From Auriscalpium vulgare (lineage: Eukaryota; Basidiomycota; Agaricomycetes; Russulales; Auriscalpiaceae): a stretch of DNA of 64,000 bases. Each line of letters opens with the position of its first letter. The stretch's first letter is position 1. Where the stretch lies: assembly GCA_019915015.1 (NCBI GenBank), contig JAHBBC010000008.1, positions 496,001-560,000 on the forward strand. Reading direction: 5' to 3'. Positions 1 through 12,046 of the stretch are shown in pieces. Both the position numbers and the translations under genes were made by a program. Below the pieces are notes generated by a model that was not told the origin of the DNA, made no database searches, and saw nothing but the letters and a program-made list of their open reading frames with translations.

Positions 1-1237
1 AGCTGCATTTCTGACCAAGAAGCGCTACTCCGACTTCGACTTATATTCGCTCCAGAAAGATGCCGACCAGGCCGACCAGTTCTTTCGCTGGAGTGCACTC
101 AAGAGCGACGCGACAGCCGCATATCAAGTGGGGGATGTCATCGTCGTCGATTCTGACGTGTCTCGCAGGCACTGGCTTCCGACACCGAGCGCACCACGAT
201 ACCCGTTGGAGCCGCTTCCCGCGAGCACCCTTGATTACTTGGACTCGATTCGAAGAACAAGCGCACCCAAGTTCCAGTTCCTCGCTGACCGTATCCACCG
301 CTCTAAATCTTTCACGGTCCAAATCACCAGCGTCATCGGCGTCTACAATTCCCGAGTTGTTGTGGCACGCCTCTTATCCATCGATGGCGACATGCTCTCC
401 GCCGTTCGAGAACTCCCACAACTGTGCATCAAGCTCTATGACGATCGTCTTACTACGGAACAACCGACACGGGAGGAGATTGACGGGTATGGAGTTTACC
501 GGAACTTCATCAATTTTGAACCTGTGGAAGGAATCATTGCTGCGGAGGACGCCGCTTATCATAGGCTAGCGCACCTGCAGGGATCTGCCATTCCAATGTA
601 CTACGGAGCACACTCGGTACGCATGGTCTGCTATTGCTTTTTGACGATCTGATTGACCCCTCACCCAATGCAGTTCCGAGCTCCCACAGGAGAGGAAGTC
701 TACGGGATCGTGATGGAGTATATTGATGCGGCAGATCTAGAGAACATAGGTCTGGACGGCCTTCCCACAGATGAACAGATACAGTTGGTGGGCTTTCTTC
801 GTCAAATCAGCAGATTTGTCGTCTTATCTCTATCATACAGATTGAAGGCGCCAGGCATTGTGTGCGTGCTCTGCAGTATGCCAGTGTCTCCCAGCAAGAT
901 TGGCATGTCAATCAAATCCTGTGCCGTCGTGAGTTTTCCGGCTTCGCATCGCGCCGACGCAGTCCTTAATCAGATGATTGCAGGCGCCGAGGATGGGTCC
1001 CAGAAGGAGCGGCTCACCTGTATCCTCGTCGACCTGGCGTGGGTGAGCATGTCGACCAAGTTCGAGCTTCGGCGGCCTATGGATGACCACCGACGAGCAC
1101 GCGAAACTCTGGCCGAAGTACTGGGTGAAAGGCAAGACTTACTGGAGCGGTATTACGCCCCAAGAGAAGCATGGGATATTTACCACACGGATGATCCATT
1201 TACGATACCATTTCATGAGATAGAGCTGGAATCCTGA
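1..1237 (+). CDS. Fungal kinase-like (PKL-fold) protein, 5' partial
   Basis: The reading frame is open to the left window edge, so the true start lies outside. Inferred exons are <1-616, 674-800, 848-928 and 984-1237, joined by short GT-AG introns. The N-terminal part contains a segment resembling the kinase N-lobe (AYHRLAHLQGSAIPMYYG, then GIVMEYIDAADL). The spliced middle reads SQQDWHVNQIL, like the catalytic loop of choline-kinase/aminoglycoside-kinase-like proteins, followed by ILVDLAW in the place of the metal-binding Asp motif. Basidiomycetes carry many such small kinase-like genes with unknown substrates. A clear HRD triad is absent, so activity is uncertain. The second intron (801-847) is the least certain boundary. 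It converges on the gene ending at 1725. Confidence 0.6.
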
Positions 1238-1724
1238 TTTTGTGTTCGGTTTCGACTCGCCCGTTGTGTGGACGAGCGCAACGTTTAGACTGGTGACCAG
1301 CTTTATATCAACAGTGACGACGGGGTGGGTACTGTGAGATATAACGCAACGTTCCTGTCGGCGGGTGTATGAGCAGCAAGAAATAACAGTCAACTGTGCA
1401 CTGCCAGTGAGAATAGTTGGCGCCAATCCCGCCTTCCCGGGCAGGTTTCCCCAACCGCGTGCGCTCCAGACTTGTGCGAGTATGATTCATACTCATGCGA
1501 CGGCGGGCAGACGTCGGGCGCTGCGGACTGGATACACACAAGAGTTCGTGTGGGGCACGCGATGATTAATGTACAATGATGACGGCAGGCTGCAAACGGA
1601 GGAAGGCGACGAGAGCGAGGTAACATAACAATTACAGCGTAACAAAATCTATGCGGAGCGATGCGTTAGGAGAGGTCTCGAGGCAGAATGATTTGGATGG
1701 GACATACGGACGGACGGACAAGGA
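1238..1724. other. Convergent intergenic region
   Basis: Lies between the 3' ends of the kinase-like gene and the small-family gene. The short open frames overlap on both strands and have no recognisable domain. I see nothing else here. Confidence 0.5.
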
Positions 1725-2305
1725 CTATGATGCACAACTCGCGTCCCAATGCCACATCGGCCGCTCCTCGATGCCCAGCTCCTCCTGGAGCACCTCTACA
1801 ATCAGCTCGTCGTAATCGTCCGGGTAGTGCTTGCGATGCATTGAGTAATTGGTGTAGATCGTAAGGACGAACTGGTCCCCGACACGCAACCACGGCTCGC
1901 ACAGTCGCAGACGCGTACCCGTGAGCTCGTTCAGACGATTCAGGACGTAGGGAAGCGCGGTGTATCTGCTCTTCGGCTTGAAGTCCTCTGGCAGCACGTC
2001 TTCTGCGAGGGCGTATTCGAGGAGGCGGTCGACTTCGACGACGAAGCCGTAGCACAATTTCGGCGGGGACTTCGTAAGGAGAGGGTCGAACTCCGGGGTG
2101 AGCTGCTCAAGTGGCTTTCGACGTTCTGTCATTTCGTCCATATACTGCAAACGAGGAGTTAGAAAGCGCTGGAGAGAACGGACGGGAGCATGCGACGGAC
2201 CGCCTGATATTCGATGTCGGCTGGCCTGTCGATGTATAGTGGGCGTTGCCAGGACAACCATGGGGATATGTACTGTATGTCGTTGATCGTGCGCATAGCT
2301 GACAT
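1725..2305 (-). CDS. Small W-x-W-tail family protein, copy 1
   Basis: Two exons: 2305-2201 (35 codons) and 2144-1725 (139 codons and stop), joined by a phase-0 GT-AG intron, giving about 174 aa. I do not recognise the family, but five further copies or relics lie in this window. Shared features are an N-terminal RT[IL].D[IV].Y motif, an L(T/P)..[FY]D. motif early in exon 2, a central [LF].[FY]G[FI] strand, a [LI]P.[DE][DY] motif, and a C-terminal tail with W-H-W (here ERPMWHWDASCAS). There is no signal peptide or membrane segment. It stands head-to-head with the nuclease-like gene at 2812, and the same arrangement recurs at 26.5-29.1 kb. An A/T-rich TATA-like stretch (TATAAATA read on the minus strand) lies about 85 bp upstream of the start. 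Function unknown. Confidence 0.7.
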
Positions 2306-2811
2306 GATGATGAACGGTCGACGTTGGACTCTGGAGGGTGGGCGAGGGTGAATGTGGGAAGTGGCGCAGATGTCGCGCGCGTGGGCTTATTTATATTTGA
2401 GACCCAAGAGTGACCCAAGTCGCGTTGTCCCTCCTTGTCCTCTCCCTCATTGTTCGATGAACTTGGAAATATCGGAAATTTATAGCCGGTCTTCCGCGCT
2501 CTCTGCATAGGATCGCCGGCCAGGGACGCCGCTTGCTGTCAGTGCATGGCAATGCATGGCTGCTTCTCATCTGTGGCCGCAGCGAGGCGTCCTTGTCATT
2601 GTCTCCTGACGACCTTCGGCTGCTTCAGCTTGCTCCCTACCTCATGGCTTCAAAAAACGGGGACTGTATCTACTTATACTGGCCATGCATTGTGCGACAA
2701 TGGACTCCTGGACAGCTTGACCTCCATCGTACGCGGCTTCGGTCCCAGATGTTTAAAGTGCGCTCACATTTGCTGGCTTTTGCTCCCCACCTCTTATCTG
2801 CATCTCTATAG
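2306..2811. promoter_or_regulatory. Divergent promoter region of pair 1
   Basis: This 506-bp spacer separates two head-to-head start codons, so it must hold promoters for both genes. A TATA-like element for the minus gene sits near 2389-2396. No clear TATA is visible for the plus gene. Confidence 0.5.
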
Positions 2812-4375
2812 ATGTCCGCGACTATGGAGGATCATGTCTTGGCACTAGAGGCGAGCTCTGAGGTACGTCTACCGTCTTCAAGTTACATCGCAAACATGCC
2901 GACGCCGCTTTTCAAATTATAGCACCTCGTCATCTCCCGCCCGTCATTCTACCACAGATTATGGGGTTTGGTGACCCACTGTCTCTTGCGAACGTGGCTC
3001 GAAGCTCCCCACTACGGGCTAGTCAACCATCTCCTCACGCACTTATCGCTCGCTACCACAATCGCTGGCGCTACGCTCTCCTCCCATCCTCAAGCGGTTT
3101 TTGTCGAAAAACTAGACCCCGAATTGGAAGCGCCCGAGAAACGATCCCGTCGCAGTCCCGACTTCGCTGCCCTCCTCAGCTATCTTGGCATTCCCAACCC
3201 TATGGGCGGCCCGTCCCACAGACCGCGTCTGGCATTCTGGTGGGAGGTCAAGCCAGCATGGCATCTGCATCATGCACGCGATGTCGGGGCCAGTTTTCAA
3301 CCCATGGCACAGATGATCGATCAAGCCAAGTACGCCTTCGCGCACTACGGCGGCGAGCGCTACTATGCATTCTATAGCATAGGCCTCCAGGTTTATTGCG
3401 TGCTTTTTACCAACCGCGCTCCTAGCCAAGAGCCGCACACACTGCCCGAAGCCGAGGAACTTCCTCCATTAATAGGCCCTCGCAAACGCCCTCGTCCGGA
3501 GCAGGGCAGCGCTCATCCGCGACAGTCACAACACCTCGTCCCATCCCCCGACGTACAGATGATATTCATGAATCAGCGCTTGCTTGTCGGGTCAGACGAT
3601 AACCTTCAACTCAACCCTTATATCTTGTCCGCCCTTCGATCGGCAGCTAGTGACTTAGATGTCACTTTCCAGCGCTCATTCTTGGACCCCCCGCAGGGAT
3701 TGTTGATACCTGTAGAAATGATGGTGCGTTCCTTTGGCAATTCAGTTTGCGCTGGTCTAATCATAGCTCCAGGCCGACGCACAGGACACATACATTGCCA
3801 GTGTCGCGGTTTCCAACAAGCTCGACGACGGTGTTGACGACGACAATGACCCTTCGTCTGAAGAAGAGCGCCCCCTGAAACCCGGCACGGCAGCACATTC
3901 GGAATCTGCTGCATATCGCTCGCGGAAGCCCAATCGGACAGTTGTGTACCCCACCCGCAGCCGTACACCCAGCGTATCCGAATCTTCGCTGCGGGAAGGG
4001 AGCAGCGGACGGGATCTCTCGTCTGAGAGGAATGCCCGTTCAGACTCGGAGGACAGGGCTTCGCTCGATGGGATCTATCCGCCACCATCTACTTCGTCGT
4101 CCAGAAGCTCTGTCCCTGCGGCTGGTCCCTCCACTCAACGTCGCAGCCGTCGCAGCAGCTCGGCGTCGTCCCGATCGCGACGAGTGCATGACGACTTCGA
4201 GGCACTCGAAGGACGCGTGGACGGGCGCAAGACCCGGCCGTTACCATCGCGGAATTTGCGACCTGCGGCGGCGCGTGCGGCGACAGCACGCAATGGATGG
4301 TCGGAGGTTCCTTTCGCCTCAGAGCCAGTGTCGAGTGTTCTCGCAGCTCTCCGGCGAAAGGATCGAAAGGCGTAG
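2812..4375 (+). CDS. PD-(D/E)XK nuclease-like protein, copy 1
   Basis: Three exons, 2812-2862, 2923-3723 and 3773-4375, all phase 0, give 484 aa. The core (about residues 18-285) has a helix with WLEAP, then RSPDF (P96, D97) and, 28 residues after the Asp, FWWEVKP (E125, K127). About 45 residues later comes a helix IDQAKYAFAHYGG. This order, acidic helix, PD, E-x-K, then a Q-containing helix, fits the PD-(D/E)XK nuclease superfamily, although overall sequence is too divergent for me to name a subfamily. The C-terminal 200 residues are Ser/Arg-rich and acidic, probably disordered, with basic runs that could act as nuclear localisation signals. The paralog at 27516 has the same intron positions. 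An alternative start is the ATG four codons downstream. The nuclease role is inferred. Confidence 0.7.
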
Positions 4376-5260
4376 GGCGACTTTTCCTCTACGCCTTTCG
4401 ATACTTTCATACTCGCTTCAAGGAGAAGGGGGTAAGATGATGGAATTAGTGTAATCCATCCGCTTTCGTTAGCCTGCTCATCGAGAATATACCTTTTGAA
4501 TACGTAGTGCATTGGGACACGCCCCAGCGGCGCGTAGCGAATCTGTCTATCTCTCCCCGGTACGCTCTGAAGGACGAGTCACCTACGAGCTCCCTGCCAT
4601 GGCACGCGCACTAGGCCTGTCTTGGGAAGTTCAACATGCAAGAGACCGAAAGTTTCCTGCTCAACGGTCACTTGCGGCGAGCCAACGGCCAACTTTCTTG
4701 CGCGTTCTCGGTATGTAGGGACATCCAGTGACTAGATAATTACTCCGGGTTTGGCTCAGGCGAGCTCTTGTGTGCCATCCAAACTGTTGAAGATATAAAG
4801 GTGCTTGAAAGGTGCAGCACCGCGTAGTACAGCGTTAGTACAGGAGAGTCGGTTCGGACTGAATCGGACGAAGGCTCTCGGGGGATGCCGGATGTTAAGC
4901 GCTGAACTCTTCCTCGGAGTCATCAGGCTTTGTGCGCTCACCGCCGTTCGTCTCTCGTACGGTCTCTAGCGCGCCATTCTTTATGGTCTTACCTTTGGCG
5001 ACCTATTGCTCTATTGACACGCTTGCAAAGCACCTGCTTGGTTGGCCGTCGAAATTTCCTAAATATCTGAACCAGCAATTCTCACACAGATGACACAACC
5101 CTCAGGCCTCAGCTAAGTCGTAGGCCGGCGCTCGGCACGCCGCTACGAGCGTGGATGACGCGTCTATGCCGAGGTTCCATGCACATGACTATTGCTGCCA
5201 TCTCCGCTGGAAAGTATAAAACTCTCGAGTGCGTAGATTCCCGCCAATATCAGTCCTGTC
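4376..5260. other. Intergenic region with aldo-keto reductase promoter
   Basis: No coding unit is convincing. At 5213-5220 a TATA-like AGTATAAA lies about 45 bp upstream of the reductase start. The rest shows no repeat or domain. Confidence 0.5.
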
Positions 5261-6807
5261 ATGTCGCTTCCAGAGGCTCCTACCCTGCTTGGCCGCTACC
5301 GCTTACTTTCTCCGCGTGCAAGCATTCGTGTTTCCCCAATTGCGCTCGGCGCGATGTCCATCGGAGATAAATGGGACAAGATGGGCAAGATGGACAAGGA
5401 AGCGAGCTTCAAGCTCCTCGACGCCTACTACGATGCGGGTGGGAACTTCATCGACACTGCGAACGTCTAGTGAGTCTTCTCTTTGTGCTTTTGTGCTGTT
5501 TTGCGGAGGCCCACTCATGCGATCGATAGCCAAGATGGTGCGTCAGAGGAATTCATTGGCGAGTGGATGGAGCAGAGAGGCATCCGGGACCAAATCGTCG
5601 TCGCCACAAAGGTACGATCGTCACTAGCATTCCGAATCATATTCCCGGAAGCTCATGCACACGCCAGTACGCTGCCTCCTGGAAGAGAAATGACAATAGC
5701 ATCGCACAGAAAGTACACTACGTCGGCAGTGGGGCCAAGTCACAGCACATCTCTGTGGCAGCCTCGCTCAAGAAGCTGCGCACCGACTACATCGACATTC
5801 TCTACGTGCACTGGTGGGACTGGGAAACAAGCGTCGAAGAGCTCATGAATAGCTTGAACAACCTCGTTGTTTCGGGCAAAGTTTTGTATCTCGTAAGTTC
5901 CTGCTGAGCGAACCTCTCAAAATGAATACTGACAGCGAGCACGTCAGGGGGCTTCCGTATGTATGGCAAGCTATTCGCTGCGACGCTGTGCGTGACATTC
6001 TGGACAGGATACGCCCGCGTACATCGTTGCAAAGGCAAATCAATACGCCCGCGACCACGGCAAAACCCAGTTCTCCATCTATCAAGGCGAATGGAACGTC
6101 ATGCGACGCTCATTCGAGCGCGACATCCTTCCGCTGGCCCGTGACGATGGCGCGTTCATGTCAGCCATTGCGAGCCCGCGTTTAGGCTAAGACATACCGC
6201 CTTGTCTGTTTGTAGGGATGGCCCTCGCCCCGTGGAACGTTCTCGCCGCAGGGAGACTGCGCACGGACGCCGAGGACGAAGCACGCCAAGCCGCCGGCGA
6301 CGAGGGCCGGACAGGATTCTCCACCGACGGTCAATGGCAGCGCACGGAGGAAGAGATAAAAATGAGCCATGCGCTTGAGAAGGTCGCAAACGAAATCGGT
6401 GCGACGAGTATTCAAGCCGGTACGTACGCCTGTCTGTGTCTGTTGCCTCGATTTTGACGCGGACCAGTGGCCATCGCATACGTGATGAGCAAAGCGCCTT
6501 ATGTGTTCCCCATCATCGGCGGTCGCAAGATCGAGCATCTTCAGAAAAACATTGAAGCGCTGCAGATATTCCTCACCCAGGAACAGATCGACTACCTTGA
6601 GAGCATACTGCTGTTTGATGCTGGGTTTCCGACATGGATGATTGTCAGTACAACCGTCTTGTCTGGTGTGTAAAGAGGGCTAACCGAACATCGGGACAGG
6701 GTAACGGAACGAAGCCAAACGGATTGTTGGCCGCCGGGGCGCCCATGGACAAGTGGCCTATCCTTGCACCAATCAAGCCGTCTGTGAGGGGAGAGCAATC
6801 CGTATAA
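5261..6807 (+). CDS. Aldo-keto reductase, aryl-alcohol dehydrogenase-like
   Basis: An NAD(P)H-dependent oxidoreductase with a (beta/alpha)8 barrel, similar to fungal aryl-alcohol dehydrogenases that reduce aromatic aldehydes, for instance from lignin. The start at 5261 gives [20 protein letters not shown]. Exon 1 ends at 5469 in phase 2 and exon 2 begins at 5530. The catalytic tetrad is visible across exons: Asp in NFIDTAN, Tyr in the restored codon before QDGASEE, Lys in VVATK and His in LYVHWWD. The cofactor-binding end is [19 protein letters not shown]. At least seven exons are needed, and the last ends at a TAA at 6805-6807. The segment around 5890-6010 (GVS..TPAY region) has ambiguous splice sites. 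Probably cytosolic; the substrate is unknown. Confidence 0.85.
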
Positions 6808-7792
6808 ATCTGTCACATATCTGGCCCTGGCCATACTGGCATGTTGCCCATTTGCGAGTTGAAAACCCAAGGACTGCTGCACTTACGGTCCTGCACTTCG
6901 CGTCCGCAACACGGGCCCCGCGGGCCGCCGGAGCGGTTTGACATCCAATCGGAGTCCGGGACGACTCTAAAGCTCTTATGACGCTCCTCATGATCCTTAC
7001 TACGATTCCTCAAGAAAAAAATCATACTCCAAGCTCTCGTGGTCGCTCGTCTAGTCCTCGCCCTTCAGCTCGCAGCCTTGCCTCGACATTTGTTTCGGAT
7101 TCTGGATCTAAGCCCAAACCTTTCGTTTCATTGATGCCTATGTAGTGTCTTCCTTTTCCTGACAAGCACTCTCGGTGCAAGTTAGACCATCGTGATCTGT
7201 TGCGTTTATCAGCTCGTTAACGTTCTCGCGCGGTCCGTGGCGGTCCTCTGCAAAGTCATCTGTGCTCGCAGGCTCGTCGGTACCACCCTGCGGACGGTCG
7301 TTCCTTCTACGACTAAGCGCAGGACTCGGCAATCAGCAGCTGACTTTCGCAAGTATGCACAAGCACAGATGACTTTTCCTGCTCCTCCGATGATGACGCG
7401 AAACTGTGCAGGAGAAAGCAAGGCAATTGCGGTGAGCGTGCTCTCCACAGCAAAACGGAAGAGCCTCGGATGCGATTTAACCTTCTTGCCTTCGTATGGC
7501 GTGGTTGAAACGAGCGATCTCCCCCTTCTGGCCGGGCCGTCGTCCCCCGGCCATGTCGTCGCAATGTTTCGCAACCTCATCCGAGGCTTTCGTCTCATCA
7601 TGATATGGACTTCGCTGGAGTTCCTCCGCGTCACGCCAGAGCATCATTTTTCCGATGTAAATCACGCAACACTAACACTGCTCTCGACCCTGTGTCATGT
7701 GGGACATGGCAGTTGCACAGGTATAAAAAGCGCAATGCCATCTCTTTGTTGAAGCAGGAGCAGTCCCAGCATCTCCGTAGCTCACATTCGTC
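6808..7792. promoter_or_regulatory. Upstream region of GH11 xylanase 1
   Basis: No gene seen. TATAAAA at 7722-7728 lies 71 bp before the xylanase start. A 27-bp stretch at 7632-7658 (beginning CACGCCAGAGCA) recurs at 22563-22589, at nearly the same distance from the second xylanase. Weaker similarity between the two upstream regions extends several hundred bases further (for example around 7258-7285 and 22071-22095). Confidence 0.6.
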
Positions 7793-8698
<906 letters not shown>

Positions 8699-8990
8699 TG
8701 GGCTTGATGCCGTCTTTGCTTTTCCGCATTCTGTATACAACTGGCGAATATTCGTATTTGTTATAGTTGGTTTTGGCTGGCTCATGTACATATGTTCCCT
8801 TGTTCTCAGACTTCCCTGCTCGATTACCAAATGTTACTGCTGATATCAGTTGCCCGATGCCCTTGGCCGGTTTGCTCTCGAGTTGACGTCCTGCAGATGC
8901 GGTGTAAAAACACAAAACAATTCGCAGTCCGAGTTCCATTCAAGTAATATCGGCGAAGTTCCAACCGTAGCTATCCTCTATGGCATCAAT

Positions 8991-10439
8991 CTAGTTCCTC
9001 GTCTCATGAGTGCAAGCTGAATTGGAGGGGGAGTAATACGTACACGTTGCCTCCGTATGAGAAATTGCGCGCTGCCGTACCACCTTGATAAGGGCGTCAA
9101 GTGCATCCTCATCCCCAGCAACGGCTTGAACCGCCGGGATTATTCGGAAAACCCGACTCCCCGCGCCGCTGTCCTCGCCCTCGCCCTCATCTCCATCCTC
9201 ACTGAACTCCTGTTCCTCTGCGAACCAGGCTCCCCAACCCCAGCCTGAATCCCACGCCACGTACCGTATTGGCCGCTTCTTCAACAACACCCCAGACACC
9301 TCGGCGCCCTCCTCCTCTCCGTTCTCAGCGTCGTCCATAACCTCCAACTCCGTCAGGTTCTCCAAGCGCTCCGAGAAGGCGCCGTATATCTGCGCCCACG
9401 TGCGCAGGGGCACAGGCGTGCTCTCCGGCATTGAGATCTTGCATAGCATCAGCTCGAGGTACTGCAGCGTCGCCGCATGCGCAGTGATGAAGGCCTCCAC
9501 GCCCGTTTCCTGGTCGAACAGCATGCGCGTGAGGGCGAGACGCTCGAGGTGCGGGTAGTGCAGCCCGCCGAGCGCGAGCCCGGGCACGGCGCCAACGTTC
9601 TGGTCGAAGAAGAGGGTGAGCGATGTGAGTGTGTGCTGCGGCGCTTCGAGCACGGGCGGAAACGTCGCGGTGAAGAATGCGGTGATCGGGTCCTGGAAGA
9701 TCGCACCCTCGAGGGTGAGGTCTGACGCGGTGGTGAGGGTGAGCTCGCGCAGGTCGCGCATGATGCCGAGGAAGCGGGGGTCGGCGTCGATGGGGTGCGG
9801 GAAGGGCGTGAGATTCTCGAGCACGAAGGTGCGCAGTGCGGGCGCTGGGGTGAGCTTCGCGAGCGTCTCGAATGTGGAGAACTGGAGCTCGAGGCTCGCG
9901 GACGGGTCGTTGGGCTCGAAGTCGGCATGGAGGGTCTCGTCGTAAGTTGGCGCGAAGGTGAGGGAGAGCGTGTGGAGAGACGGAAGGGTGTGGAGGAGCG
10001 CGAGCGCGCAGTTGAGGTTAATCCGGATGAGTTCTTCGTCTTCTTGTTCGGGGGAGAGGTCTATTGTGTCTGCAGCACGCGCAGTCAGGCCGTGTCTAGT
10101 GATGCAAATGGGACATAACGCACCTGACTCCTCGGTCGCATACCAGTCGCAATAGTGTACCTCCTCGACATGCACACGTAGCTCACTCGCGAGCACATTA
10201 AGCATCCCCGCGGTGCTCGTAACGGTGCCTGTGCATTGCACCGCACGAAAGGCACCGGGCGTTGCCAGCGCGCGCAGGGTCCTGTTGGCTGAGCGGAGAG
10301 CATAAAGGGCATCCGCGGGCGTGAGGCCGACAATAAGGGTCAGGAGCTCTGTGGGAAGCCGGCGCGACATGATCTTCGTGGGGAAGGAGCAGTGCAGGAG
10401 TAAAAAATTCCTAGAAGCACGAAACTGCGGAATTGACAT
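8991..10439 (-). CDS. F-box/LRR-like protein, xylanase-linked family, copy 1
   Basis: A probable substrate-recognition subunit of an SCF ubiquitin ligase. The N-terminus has an F-box-like segment (RLPTELLTLIVGLTPADAL, about residues 27-45) followed by irregular leucine-rich repeats such as LHTLPSLHTLSLTF and LGGLHYPHLERLALTRMLF. A 54-bp intron ending TGCTGCAG lies at about 10073-10126. Its length is a multiple of three, so the frame reads through it, but the GT-AG ends are good. The ATG at 10370 (MSRRLPTELL) is an alternative start. The C-terminal third is acidic (repeated E/D/G). It is homologous to the genes at 23887-25240 and 63765-64000. It converges on xylanase 1. The ligase role is inferred from the family. 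Confidence 0.75.
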   Translation of the reverse strand: MSIPQFRASRNFLLLHCSFPTKIMSRRLPTELLTLIVGLTPADALYALRSANRTLRALATPGAFRAVQCTGTVTSTAGMLNVLASELRVHVEEVHYCDWYATEESGALCPICITRHGLTARAADTIDLSPEQEDEELIRINLNCALALLHTLPSLHTLSLTFAPTYDETLHADFEPNDPSASLELQFSTFETLAKLTPAPALRTFVLENLTPFPHPIDADPRFLGIMRDLRELTLTTASDLTLEGAIFQDPITAFFTATFPPVLEAPQHTLTSLTLFFDQNVGAVPGLALGGLHYPHLERLALTRMLFDQETGVEAFITAHAATLQYLELMLCKISMPESTPVPLRTWAQIYGAFSERLENLTELEVMDDAENGEEEGAEVSGVLLKKRPIRYVAWDSGWGWGAWFAEEQEFSEDGDEGEGEDSGAGSRVFRIIPAVQAVAGDEDALDALIKVVRQRAISHTEATCTYYSPSNSACTHETRN

Positions 10440-10788
10440 ACGTAGACCGGCGGCCGTCCGACGAACGTTGCCGTTACACGCCGGATAAGCTTCACGCGAT
10501 GGCTGAAACGCAGGCGACTAGGTCCTCCGGGTACAGGTTGTGTTCATGCTATAAATTTGGGCCCGAGAGTCAGTGGTATTGCAGCCACGAGAGAGCACAA
10601 AGAAAAGACCCCATGGAAACTGGAAGGAGGAAAAACGAGTTGGCGAGGAGGTCATCATCTAATCTTATCGTCACAAACGCGTGACATAACAGTATGTGAC
10701 AATGTGTCACGCGACTACTTAAGGCTTGCGCTAGGCCATTCCTGCTCTTACCTTTTACCACATCTCAACGCTCTCATTTTCCACCGCA
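10440..10788. promoter_or_regulatory. Divergent promoter region
   Basis: Separates the F-box gene (minus) and the small basic protein gene (plus). A TATAAAT lies near 10550. No other element recognised. Confidence 0.4.
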
Positions 10789-11526
10789 ATGTCCGACGCA
10801 GAATACTCTATGAGCCCCGAGCCTGCTCCCAAGCCAACGCGCAAACGCAAGTCTGATGCGTCGGGCCCGGCCAAAGCGACCCCCAAGAAAGCGCGCGCCA
10901 GTGCTTCCTCCGGCGCGCAGGCGCTCGTCACCGCCGTCCTGGCAAACACCGCGCAGTACACGGAGTCCAGCGACCCCGACGCGTTTGGAAAGGCCGTCAT
11001 CGAGCTCGCGACGTACGCGCGCCAGCTCGAGAACGCGCTCGCTGCGGGTGGCGCGGGAGGCATGAAGACCAAGTCGCCGGAGGAGTTGGAGGCGGCGGCA
11101 GCGAAGCTCCGCAAGGCTGCCGTCAGCGGAATCAAGAGCCAGATGAAGGTGCGCGTCGCGTGTAGAGCATAAGAATAAAGTTATTAACGACATCATCCGT
11201 GACAGTGGCGCCCGACCTGCAAGACGGGCGGCGCGAAGTGGACATACGACGGCGTATGCTCTGACCCCGCCGTGTTCGGCGCGCTCCTGGGTCTCGGTGG
11301 GCCGCCGACATTCAAGATGAAGAAGATCTCGAAGGAAGCATTCGAAGACGCGGTGGGATCGATCTCGGCGTCTGCCAGGTATGTGCGATCGCGCATATAG
11401 TACGTCGCGGTAGCTGAACATCACGCTCTTGTTAGGTACGACAACATGTACATCACCAGCAAGGAGATAAATGTGCGCTGGAGCGACTCGGGGGAGTTCA
11501 AGTTCAGCGGGCTGTACGGGGTATAA
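10789..11526 (+). CDS. Small basic, probably nuclear protein of unknown function
   Basis: Three exons: 10789 to about 11148, about 11207-11380 and about 11436-11526. The first intron begins GTGCGCGT and the second GTATGTGC. The N-terminus is rich in Lys, Pro and Ala, with a likely nuclear localisation signal (PTRKRKSDASGPAKATPKKA). A helical segment follows (VIELATYARQLENALAAGG). The C-terminal half (KWTYDGVCSDPAVFGALLG ... YITSKEINVRWSDSGEFKF) looks like a compact beta-rich domain. I do not recognise a named family. Splice consensus and a single consistent frame after splicing support that it is a real gene. Confidence 0.65.
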
Positions 11527-12046
11527 GCCCGGAGGTAGATCCTAGCCGATACCAACAGTGACTGTCTCGGACGTATAACATCATAATCTTGTTCTTCTCT
11601 TCATACGCTCATACCTTTCGTGTACTAGACCCCTACTAACGTACCTACACGCGACGTACTACGCAGCCTCAGATTCTGTTTATAATATCCATACGAGCCT
11701 TCTCATTTCCGTTGGGCAACGTCGCTTTCGTTGATGGTTATATATATGTGCAGGCGTTGACTGTCCAGATGAATGCACCGCAGACTGCAATGATTGCCAG
11801 CGCTGGCATGCATGTATCTCGTGGCAAGATGTCACTGTATTGTTTCGCGCAGGCGGTACACGGACATGGTAAGATGCGGGTGAAAAATTGTGCAAAGCGC
11901 AGTTCAGGGACATTGCCTGCCGAGAGTCACTTGAGCTCGACGTTCGATGAGAGGTGGTCGCGGTACAGTAGCATCGATCGAATCGCGACCCAATATAACG
12001 TAAACATCCGCCGCCCCGATGCAAGTGGTGAGAGATCAAGGCTGTG
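11527..12046. other. Convergent intergenic region
   Basis: Lies between two convergent 3' ends. No coding signal or repeat is convincing. Confidence 0.45.

Noticed and set aside
9449..9928. Long Ser/Arg-rich frame on the minus strand
   Set aside because: It is a shadow of the F-box gene in another frame; GC-rich third positions create such frames.
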